Shown one piece after another: positions 1 through 6,817 of a stretch of 64,000 nt of DNA. Every line of letters begins with the position of its first letter. The first letter of the stretch is position 1. Source of the stretch: Sedimenticola hydrogenitrophicus (lineage in GTDB: Bacteria > Pseudomonadota > Gammaproteobacteria > Chromatiales > Chromatiaceae); contig NZ_JANIOA010000012.1 of the NCBI RefSeq assembly GCF_025175675.1, forward strand, positions 49,149-113,148. The letters are read 5' to 3'. The translations under genes were made by a program, and so were the position numbers. The notes beneath the pieces are model-generated. The model did not search any database, was not told the origin of the DNA, and worked only from the letters and a program-made list of their open reading frames with translations.

Positions 1-648
1 GGCCTGGTGGATCTGTTCGTGTTTCACGGCTATGCGGTGGATGCCGCCGACGATGGCCGGGAGGGGTTGCGGCTGGCGTTGAGTGGCCGCTATGACCTGA
101 TCCTGCTGGATGTCATGCTGCCCGGTGTCAACGGCTTCGATATCTGTGCGCGGATAAGGGAGCAGGACCGGGAACAGCCGGTCATCATGCTGACCGCCAA
201 GAGCGGCGATGAGGATGTGATCCAGGGACTCTCCCTGGGCGCGGACGATTACGTGGCCAAGCCCTTCTCCGTCACCCAGTTGGTGTTGCGGGTGCAGGCG
301 GTGTTGCGCCGCTCGCGTATCGGCACGCAAGGGGAGAGCCGGATAAGGCTGGGCGATGCGGTGGAACTGGACTGCCTGAATCTCTCCGGCCGCTGCGGTG
401 ATAGCGAACACGCCTTTACCCGGCGGGAGATGGAGCTGCTGCAGTATCTGCATGCCAATGCCGAGCGCCCGGTCTCCCGCGATGAACTGCTGACCCGGGT
501 CTGGGGCTATGCGAAAAATCTCGATCTGGAGACCCGCACGGTGGATATTCATATCGCCAGGCTGCGCCGCAAGATCGAGCCGGACGCCGCCCATCCACGT
601 TACCTGGTGACGGTGCGCGGTGCCGGTTACCGGCTGCTGGTGGAGTGA
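1..648 (+). CDS. OmpR-family response regulator (5' end outside window)
   Basis: Cytoplasmic two-component response regulator that, when phosphorylated, controls promoters. The reading frame is open to base 1, and the first visible residues already correspond to helix 1 of a receiver domain, so the start and the first acidic residues lie outside the window; the GTG at 7 is not a real start. The phospho-acceptor Asp lies in LILLDVMLPG, the conserved Lys in DDYVAKPF, and a C-terminal winged helix of the OmpR/PhoB type ends in RTVDIHIARLRRKI and VRGAGYRL. The stop overlaps or abuts the following sensor kinase, which is therefore its likely partner. The target genes cannot be read from the sequence. 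Confidence 0.93.
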   Translation, partial: GLVDLFVFHGYAVDAADDGREGLRLALSGRYDLILLDVMLPGVNGFDICARIREQDREQPVIMLTAKSGDEDVIQGLSLGADDYVAKPFSVTQLVLRVQAVLRRSRIGTQGESRIRLGDAVELDCLNLSGRCGDSEHAFTRREMELLQYLHANAERPVSRDELLTRVWGYAKNLDLETRTVDIHIARLRRKIEPDAAHPRYLVTVRGAGYRLLVE

Positions 649-650
649 CC

Positions 651-2726
651 ATGGGACATGGCAACCGGCTTACCGGCCTGGACCCGTCCCGGTTGCGGCG
701 CTGGCTGCTGCTGTTTTTCCTGGCGCTGCTGATCCCCTCCGGGGTGCTGATCAGGCAATCCTACAGCCAGCTCAAGTGGGAGGCATTTCACCAGTATCGG
801 CTGCAGGCGGAGGCGTTGAGCGCGCGCATCGATGACCGGCTCAGACGCTTGGTGAACAGCGAAGAGAATCGCCGTTTCAGCGATTATGCCTTCCTGGTGG
901 TGAGCGGGGATCCGGGCGCCGGTTTTCTGCAGCGTTCGGCCCTGTCGAACTATCCGGTCGACACCTCAGTCCCCGGCGTGATCGGCTATTTTCAGGTGGA
1001 TGACACCGGGCGTTTCAGCACGCCGTTGTTGCCCGCCCAGCCGGAGCAGGCGATCCGCTACGGCATTGCCGGGGATGAGGTGAACCGGCGGCTGGCGCTG
1101 CATGAGCGGGTGCAACAGATCCTCGGTGAGAACCGGCTGGTGCGGAGCAACGGGAGCGGACGCGACCGGACACCCGCCGGGAAGGAGGCGGAACGGACGC
1201 CTGGAGAGCCGTCCCTTGGGGCGCCCGCGGTCGGCCTATTCGATAGCGCTAGCGGGTCGGCGATGGAGGCGGAGCGTGCCGACCAGCCTCAGGCGGCCTT
1301 TGACCGGCTCACCGAGAACTTCAGCAAGCGCAAACAGGTGCAATCGCCCGCTGCCGCCGCACAGCTGGGCCGGGTGGAGGATCTGAAGCTGGACCGGCGT
1401 TTCGAGGCGCGGCTTGCCGAGGAGCAGGTTGCCGCGGCGGAGGAGCAGCAGCGGGGCGCGCAGCGCAGTGTCCGCAAGGAGCGCGGTATGCTGCCGGTGC
1501 CGGCGCCGGTCATGGACGAGGATGCGGCAGCGCGGCCGCCGGCAAGCCAGACCGGGGTGCGCATCCACACCTTCGAGAGCGAACTGGACCCGTTCGAGTT
1601 CAGCCTTCTGGACAGTGGGCATCTGGTGCTGTTTCGCAAGGTGTGGCGAGACGGTCGGCGCCTGGTCCAGGGGCTGCTGATCGAACGCCAGCCGTTTCTG
1701 CAGGCGACCGTTGCCGACCTGTTCAGGGAGAGCGCCCTGTCCGGCATGAGTGAGCTGACCCTGGCCTACCGGGGTGATCTGTTCAGCACCTTCCGCGGCA
1801 AAAACGCCCAGGGCTATTACAGCCGCGCCGAGGAGTTGTCCGGGGCGCTGCTCTACCGCAATCGCCTCGCCGCCCCGCTGAGCGAGATGGAACTGATCTA
1901 CAGCATCCGGCAGCTGCCGGCCGGCCCCGGGGGCCGCCTCGTCCTCTGGGTGGCGGCCACCCTGCTGCTGGTGCTATGTGGCGGGTTCTATCTGCTGTAC
2001 CGCCTGGGCCTGCGGCAGATTGAGCTGACCCGGCAGCAGCAGGATTTCGTTTCCGCCATCAGCCATGAGCTGAAGACGCCGCTGACCTCGATCCGCATGT
2101 ATGGGGAGATGCTGCACGAGGGCTGGGCCAGCGAGGAGAAAAAGCTCAGCTATTACGACTATATCCATGACGAGAGTGAACGCCTCACCCGCCTGATCAA
2201 CAATGTGCTGCAGCTGGCCCGCATGACGCGTAACGGTTTGGTGCTGGAGTGCCGGCCGGCCCGTGTGGCGGAGCTGCTGGACGGCATCCACTCGAAAATC
2301 GCCTCCGTGGTGGAGCGGGCGGATTTCGAACTCAGGCTGCAGGCCGATGAGGCGGCGGCGGCCGTGGTGAAGATCGACAGTGACAGCTTCAGCCAGATCA
2401 TGATCAACCTGGTGGACAATGCGCTGAAGTTTTCCCGCGGCGCCGCGACCCGCCGGATCGATATCACGGCGGCGCTGGAGCGCGATAACCGGCTGGTGTT
2501 CACGGTCAGGGATTATGGTCCCGGGGTGCCCCGGGACCAGATGAAGAAGATATTTCGCCTGTTCTACCGCTCCGAGAATGAACTGACCCGCGAGACTATC
2601 GGTACCGGTATCGGCCTGGCCCTGGTCAGTCAGCTGGCCACCGCCATGGGGGGGCGGGTGGAGGTGATCAACCAACGGCCTGGCGCGGCGTTCCGGGTGA
2701 TCTTTCCGGTCTGCGCGAGTCCTTAG
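651..2726 (+). CDS. Membrane sensor histidine kinase
   Basis: Sensor kinase partner of the upstream response regulator. A GTG at 645 overlaps the regulator stop (GTGA), but the ATG at 651 is an equally good start and gives 691 residues. There is an N-terminal membrane helix (about residues 14-33), a long periplasmic part to about residue 425, a second helix (LVLWVAATLLLVLCGGFYLL), then HisKA with the H-box SHELKTPLTSIR (His near residue 472), an N-box (INLVDNALKFS) and G-boxes (YGPGVP, GTGIGLAL). The periplasmic part holds an unusual stretch of about 130 residues (roughly 165-295) rich in Ala, Glu, Arg and Gln, probably helical. I recognise no named ligand domain, so the signal is unknown. 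Confidence 0.92.
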   Translation: MGHGNRLTGLDPSRLRRWLLLFFLALLIPSGVLIRQSYSQLKWEAFHQYRLQAEALSARIDDRLRRLVNSEENRRFSDYAFLVVSGDPGAGFLQRSALSNYPVDTSVPGVIGYFQVDDTGRFSTPLLPAQPEQAIRYGIAGDEVNRRLALHERVQQILGENRLVRSNGSGRDRTPAGKEAERTPGEPSLGAPAVGLFDSASGSAMEAERADQPQAAFDRLTENFSKRKQVQSPAAAAQLGRVEDLKLDRRFEARLAEEQVAAAEEQQRGAQRSVRKERGMLPVPAPVMDEDAAARPPASQTGVRIHTFESELDPFEFSLLDSGHLVLFRKVWRDGRRLVQGLLIERQPFLQATVADLFRESALSGMSELTLAYRGDLFSTFRGKNAQGYYSRAEELSGALLYRNRLAAPLSEMELIYSIRQLPAGPGGRLVLWVAATLLLVLCGGFYLLYRLGLRQIELTRQQQDFVSAISHELKTPLTSIRMYGEMLHEGWASEEKKLSYYDYIHDESERLTRLINNVLQLARMTRNGLVLECRPARVAELLDGIHSKIASVVERADFELRLQADEAAAAVVKIDSDSFSQIMINLVDNALKFSRGAATRRIDITAALERDNRLVFTVRDYGPGVPRDQMKKIFRLFYRSENELTRETIGTGIGLALVSQLATAMGGRVEVINQRPGAAFRVIFPVCASP

Positions 2727-3166
2727 TGCGGTGAGTAGTAGACCCCGTTGATGTAGTTGTACAGGTCGTCGATGACGATCTCCTGTTCGCTGATGATGGC
2801 CTTGACCACATCGCCGATACTCACCAGGCCGATCAGCCGGTTTTGCTCCATTACCGGCAGGTGGCGAATGTGTTTTTCGGTCATGATCGCGAGACACTCA
2901 TCCATGTTCGTCTTTTTGTCCACATAACAGACCTCGTTGGTCATCACCTCCTGTACCAGGGTCTCCTTGGATGATTTGCCCTTGATGATGATCTTGCGCG
3001 CGTAGTCCCGCTCCGAGAGAATCCCGATCAGCTTGTTCCCCTGCATCACCAGCAGGGCACCGATATCCTTCTGGTCCATCAGCACCAGTGCCTCATAAAC
3101 CGTAGCGTCCGGTGTGATGGACCAGATCTGACCATCTTTTTCCGCCAGTAAATTTTCCACGAACAT
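2723..3166 (-). CDS. CBS-domain pair protein
   Basis: Small (147 aa) cytoplasmic protein made of two CBS motifs and nothing else. The first is about residues 10-65 (ITPDATVYEALVLM, IGILSERDYARK) and the second about 75-130 (VMTNEVCYVDKKTNMDEC, HIRHLPVMEQNRLIGLVSIGD). Stand-alone CBS pairs bind adenine nucleotides and act as energy sensors or inhibitory modules; the partner is unknown. Its 3' end overlaps the kinase gene 3' end by 4 bases in convergent orientation, so the two are not co-transcribed. The start ATG is preceded by a purine-rich AGAGAGGTGTTGCC. The family call is firm and the cellular role is open. Confidence 0.9.
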   Translation of the reverse strand: MFVENLLAEKDGQIWSITPDATVYEALVLMDQKDIGALLVMQGNKLIGILSERDYARKIIIKGKSSKETLVQEVMTNEVCYVDKKTNMDECLAIMTEKHIRHLPVMEQNRLIGLVSIGDVVKAIISEQEIVIDDLYNYINGVYYSPH

Positions 3167-3288
3167 GGCAACACCTCTCTACTCTTACCGCTGGATATAC
3201 ATTTGAGTATAGTTACCGGATGAGTAGTGGTCTATCTGACCCAACGGAGATAGGCATGGGGGCAAGGGTGTCACCTGGTGAGTCAAGT

Positions 3289-3597
3289 TCAGCTCTCCGC
3301 CGGGTAGTATTCGATCAGGGCATCACCCACCACGGGATCGGATATGCCGAGTCCGGGGCCCTGGTCTTCGAGCGTGTCCCTGAAGCGGTCGAGCAGCCCG
3401 ACCATCTCCTCTTCCGCCTGAATCGAGTCGGCGGCGTGCTCCCATTCACCGATAAAGCAGTAGCCACGCTCTCCGGTGTGGATGACGTAGCCCCGCCTGA
3501 AACCCGGAAACCGGGGCTGAAACGTGCGGTGTTCCGCGAGGAATTTTTCTTCCATTCCCGGCTTGACCTTGAAACGGACCACATTGAATGCCGTCAT
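3289..3597 (-). CDS. Small ABM-like (dimeric alpha-beta barrel) protein
   Basis: A 102-residue protein whose start (MTAFNVVRFKVKPG) has a strong Shine-Dalgarno GGAGGAGA five bases upstream. The frame is open 26 codons further, but that extension has no ribosome site and looks non-coding. The pattern VRFKVKPGMEEKF, a central RGYVIHTGERGYCFIGEW and a helical C-terminus fit the antibiotic-biosynthesis-monooxygenase-like ferredoxin fold, which usually forms dimers. Substrate and reaction cannot be read; members range from quinol monooxygenases to heme-degrading enzymes and non-enzymatic proteins. It is monocistronic, with the CBS gene 122 bases downstream on the same strand. Confidence 0.6.
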   Translation of the reverse strand: MTAFNVVRFKVKPGMEEKFLAEHRTFQPRFPGFRRGYVIHTGERGYCFIGEWEHAADSIQAEEEMVGLLDRFRDTLEDQGPGLGISDPVVGDALIEYYPAES

Positions 3598-3861
3598 GAT
3601 GTCTCCTCCCGCTGGTAGAAAACAGACTGCATACCGCAAGTATAATTTATTACTCGGCATATTTCGTTGCGCCACCTGCCGAACCCGCCGCGCTCCAGCG
3701 ACCGGGTCAACCGGCAGGGTGTCGAATTGATTATTCTTAAGGACAGCGTCGCACGATAACCCTATCCTGTGTCAGAATTACTAACCCGGCGGCGGCCCCC
3801 GGATCGGTGCGGCGCCTCGGGCGTGTTTTCAACTCACTGGAACGGTTGCTGAAACTCTGTC

Positions 3862-5073
3862 ATGAAGCGGTTATGGCCGATGCTCTGGCTGCTGGCGGGC
3901 TGCCTGCTATCCACTTCGGGATATGCGCTGCCGCCGCTGCAGCTGTTTGTCGATATTACGCCGCCGGGGGGCGTGCTGACCCTGCCGGCGGGCCGCTATG
4001 CCGGTCCGGCGGTGATCCGGCGGCCGATCACCATCGACGGCCGCGGCGAGGTGACGGTTGATGGCGAGGGCAGCGGCACCGTGCTCACGGTCCAGGCCGA
4101 CGGGGTCACGCTGCGCGGCCTGCACCTGACCAACTCCGGCCACTCGCATGATCAGGTGGATGCCGCACTGCTGCTGGCGGCGGATGACGCGCTGGTGGAG
4201 GATAACCGCATTGACGATGTGCTGTTCGGTATCCATATCCGCCAGTCGAACGGCAATGCGGTGCGCAACAACCGGATTGAATCCCGTGGCGACGCGCCGA
4301 GCCTGCGCGGGGAGGGGATTCGCCTCTGGTACAGCTCCGACAATCTGCTGGAAGGGAATCACATCAGCGGCGTGCGGGATGTGCTGTTCACCAACTCCAC
4401 CGACAACCGCTTTGTCGGCAACACCATCGAGAACAGCCGCATCGGCATGGAGCTGATCTTCTCGCACAATAACGAGATAGAGAACAACACCCTGGCCGGC
4501 AATACCAGCGGCATCGTGCTGATCTACTCCAATGAGGTGATCATCCGCAACAACCGGCTGCTGAACATGCCCGATGCCACCAGTTCCGCGCTGGCGGTAA
4601 AGGGGAGTTCCCAGGTGCGGCTGGAGGCCAACGACATCGTCCGCTGCGCCGTCGGCCTGACCGCCAACTCGCCGACCCACCCGGAGAATATCCTCTATCT
4701 TAACGACAACCACTTCGCCTACAACGATGTGGCGATGTATTTCTATGGCGAGAAGGGCGGGCATATCATTCACGGCAACCGCTTCACTGGCAATATCATT
4801 CCGGTCGCGGTGAGCGCCGCCACCAGCGCGCGCGGCAATGACTGGCGCGATAACGCCTGGGATACCTATGAGGGTTTCGACCGCGATCGGGACGGTACCG
4901 GCGACACCCCGCACAACATCTATCTCTACTCCGACCGGCTGTGGATGGACCGACCCATGGCCCGCTTCTTCCGTGCCTCCCCGGTCCTGGAAATGGTGGA
5001 TTTCATCGAGCGCCTGGCCCCCTTCTCCACACCGGAGCTGATCCTCTCCGATCCCTCGCCGCGCACGCACTGA
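3862..5073 (+). CDS. NosD-like periplasmic right-handed beta-helix protein
   Basis: 403 residues beginning with a signal peptide (KRLWPMLWLLAGCLLSTSGYA). The rest is a run of short parallel beta-helix (CASH/PbH1) coils with recurring N-x-I and N-N-R steps such as VEDNRIDD, VRNNRIES, LEGNHISG and IRNNRLLN. The coil order, the RGEGIRLWYSSDN segment and the C-terminal DGTGDTPHNIYLYSDR match NosD, the periplasmic protein that works with the NosFY ABC transporter in copper-site maturation of nitrous oxide reductase. No nosZ, nosF, nosY or nosL lies in the window, so this copy may belong to a distant nos locus or serve another role. It is isolated, with an IS66-like MITE ten bases after the stop. 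Confidence 0.8.
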   Translation: MKRLWPMLWLLAGCLLSTSGYALPPLQLFVDITPPGGVLTLPAGRYAGPAVIRRPITIDGRGEVTVDGEGSGTVLTVQADGVTLRGLHLTNSGHSHDQVDAALLLAADDALVEDNRIDDVLFGIHIRQSNGNAVRNNRIESRGDAPSLRGEGIRLWYSSDNLLEGNHISGVRDVLFTNSTDNRFVGNTIENSRIGMELIFSHNNEIENNTLAGNTSGIVLIYSNEVIIRNNRLLNMPDATSSALAVKGSSQVRLEANDIVRCAVGLTANSPTHPENILYLNDNHFAYNDVAMYFYGEKGGHIIHGNRFTGNIIPVAVSAATSARGNDWRDNAWDTYEGFDRDRDGTGDTPHNIYLYSDRLWMDRPMARFFRASPVLEMVDFIERLAPFSTPELILSDPSPRTH

Positions 5074-5082
5074 ATTCCGGGG

Positions 5083-5333
5083 GTAACTACTCACTCTGAG
5101 CGTCCGTCAAAGTTCCTCCATTGCACCACGGAGGCACAGAGGACGCAGAGGTTAACGAAACAATATACCGCCGCGGATACCGTAGGGTGCCGGTGAGCTT
5201 GCGAACCGCACCGTTGCCGCCCCCCATGCGATGCGGTTCGTTTCACTCACCGCATCCTACGATGCTGCGGAAGGATCTTGTGGTTTCTCTGTGCTCTCTG
5301 TGTCTCCGTGGTGCAGATGGGGCGAGTAGTTAC
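5083..5333. mobile_element. IS66-type MITE, copy A (composite, nested)
   Basis: A 251-bp element with tips GTAACTACTCAC and GCGAGTAGTTAC. Flanks TCCGGGG (5076-5082) and CCCGGGG (5334-5340) resemble an imperfect 7-bp target duplication. It carries two further inverted-repeat layers: CACGGAGGCACAGAGG paired with CTCTGTGTCTCCGTGG, and, innermost, a GTAGGGTGCC...GCATCCTAC palindromic unit at 5182-5260. It fills most of the 332-base gap between the NosD-like and HugZ-like genes. No coding sequence is supported inside it. Confidence 0.75.
5182..5260. repeat. GTAGG...CCTAC palindromic unit, GCGGTTCG type
   Basis: Imperfect palindrome with arms GTAGGGTGCCGGTGAG and CTCACCGCATCCTAC and inner GCGAACCGCA / TGCGGTTCG. 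It lies inside MITE copy A; the same unit recurs free-standing at 53152-53243 in the opposite orientation. Confidence 0.8.
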
Positions 5334-5405
5334 CCCGGGGTTTATCTCCGCGCCGGGTCGTGTCAGCATGAAGGCCTGTTTTTTCTGACCTGCGAGCGAG
5401 CCTTC

Positions 5406-5912
5406 ATGACCACCCCTGAATCAACCGACCCGCGACAGGCGGAGGCGGACTATCAGGCACTGATCGATTCCCAGCGGACCCTGCTGCTCTCCACCGTCAC
5501 CGCCGCCGGCGAGCCGGAGATCAGTTATGCCCCCTATCTTCGGGATGAATTCAGGTGCTTCTATATCTTCGTCAGCGAGCTGGCCGCGCACACGCGGAAC
5601 CTGCGGCACCAGGGGCGCGCCGCGATCCTGTTCATCCGGCCGGAGGAGGAGACCCGTAACCCCTTCGCCCGGGAGCGGGTGATCCTGCAGTGCCGGGCGG
5701 AGGAGCTCCCTCCCGACGCCCCGGAGCAGGCCGGCCTGCTGTCGCGGATGGAGCAGCGCTTCGGCGAGACCGTGGCCCTGCTGCGTCGCCTGCCAGACTT
5801 CCATCTGTTTGTCCTGACGCCACAAACCGGGCGCTATGTGGCGGGGTTCGGCAAGGCCTATGACCTGGTGCTGCCAGCGGGCGGACTGCGCCCCGTCACC
5901 CCGCCGGACTGA
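5406..5912 (+). CDS. HugZ-like pyridoxamine-phosphate-oxidase-fold protein
   Basis: 168 residues with the split-barrel flavin-binding fold: QRTLLLSTVTAAGEPEISYAP forms the first strands, followed by FYIFVSELAAHTRNL and the ILFIRPEEETRNPFAR segment typical of the HugZ/HutZ heme-utilisation branch. The family binds FMN or heme, and in pathogens takes part in heme breakdown; here the substrate is inferred only. I place the start at the ATG at 5406, because the open frame upstream runs through MITE sequence. It sits five bases before trmN6, so the two probably share a transcript although their roles are unrelated. The C-terminal FHLFVLTPQTGRYVAGFGKAY is also family-typical. Confidence 0.75.
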   Translation: MTTPESTDPRQAEADYQALIDSQRTLLLSTVTAAGEPEISYAPYLRDEFRCFYIFVSELAAHTRNLRHQGRAAILFIRPEEETRNPFARERVILQCRAEELPPDAPEQAGLLSRMEQRFGETVALLRRLPDFHLFVLTPQTGRYVAGFGKAYDLVLPAGGLRPVTPPD

Positions 5913-5917
5913 GCGCG

Positions 5918-6634
5918 GTGTCGATTTTCCGCTTTCAGCAGTTCGGTGTGCGGCAGGGCGAAACGGCCATGAAGGTATGCACCGATGCCACCCTGTTCGG
6001 CGCCATGGCCCCGGTCGCCGGTGGTGAACGGGTGCTGGATATCGGCGCCGGCAGCGGCCTGCTGTCGCTGATGCTGATGCAACTGGGGGCGGGGCGGGTC
6101 ACTGCCGTGGAACTGGCCGCGTCGGCGTGTCGTGACGCCGCTGCCAATTTCGCCGCCAGCCCCTGGTCCGGGCGGCTGGAGTTGGTGCGGCGGTCGATAC
6201 AGGCCTACGCGACCGACTGCGACCGGCGCTTCGATCTGATCATCAGCAATCCGCCCTTTTTCGAACAACACACCAAAAGCGGCACAAACCTGCGCCGCCT
6301 AGCCCGGCACGCCGACCGCCTGCCCTATGCCGAACTGGTGCCGATCGCCGCCCGCCTGTTGCGCGAGGACGGATGTTTCTACCTGCTGATCCCGGTGCAC
6401 GGGGTGACCCGGGTTAGCGCGCTGGCGGCGGCGGCCGGCCTGCGGCTGAACGGGCGCATCGACTTTGCCGGGCATGGCCACAGTCAGGCCAAGGTGGCCG
6501 TGCTCAGCTTCAGTCGCCGGCCCGAATTGTTCGTCTCCCGCCGGCTGGTCATCTATAATGCACCGCGCACCTACAGTGAAGAGAGTACCCGTTATCTCGC
6601 CCCCTTTTTGTTGCGGTTTGCCGTCCCGGCCTAA
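5918..6634 (+). CDS. trmN6: tRNA1(Val) (adenine(37)-N6)-methyltransferase
   Basis: SAM-dependent RNA methyltransferase (238 aa, GTG start) of the YfiC/TrmN6 type, which methylates A37 of tRNA-Val. The N-terminus FRFQQFGVRQGETAMKVCTDATLFGA is characteristic of the family. Motif I is VLDIGAGSGLLSLML, and the catalytic N-P-P-F motif of amino-methyltransferases appears as ISNPPFFE. The GTG is close to the stop of the previous gene (five-base gap), suggesting translational coupling. It acts in the cytoplasm. The alternative reading, a generic methyltransferase of the RsmC/HemK group, is less likely given the N-terminal signature. Confidence 0.88.
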   Translation: MSIFRFQQFGVRQGETAMKVCTDATLFGAMAPVAGGERVLDIGAGSGLLSLMLMQLGAGRVTAVELAASACRDAAANFAASPWSGRLELVRRSIQAYATDCDRRFDLIISNPPFFEQHTKSGTNLRRLARHADRLPYAELVPIAARLLREDGCFYLLIPVHGVTRVSALAAAAGLRLNGRIDFAGHGHSQAKVAVLSFSRRPELFVSRRLVIYNAPRTYSEESTRYLAPFLLRFAVPA

Positions 6635-6678
6635 AGGAGTCTTCCAATTTAATATGTCGGGTAAAGCTGTTCGGTTTC

Positions 6679-6748
6679 GTAGGGTGGATAAGCCAAAGCG
6701 CATCCACCATTATTGCGGTGGATGCGCCTACCGGCTTATCCACCCTAC
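6679..6748. repeat. GTAGG...CCTAC palindromic unit, GATAAGC type
   Basis: A 70-bp near-perfect palindrome with arms GTAGGGTGGATAAGCC and GGCTTATCCACCCTAC and inner GCGCATCCACC / GGTGGATGCGC. Half copies of the same unit occur at 45239-45272 and 49086-49115. It lies between trmN6 and ppc and could act as a transcript hairpin. Confidence 0.85.
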
Positions 6749-6817
6749 AAAGTACTTCATCGAATTGAAGTAGTACTAGTCGCCGATATTATCGCCCTTG
6801 TTGGAGTTTGGAAGTCT

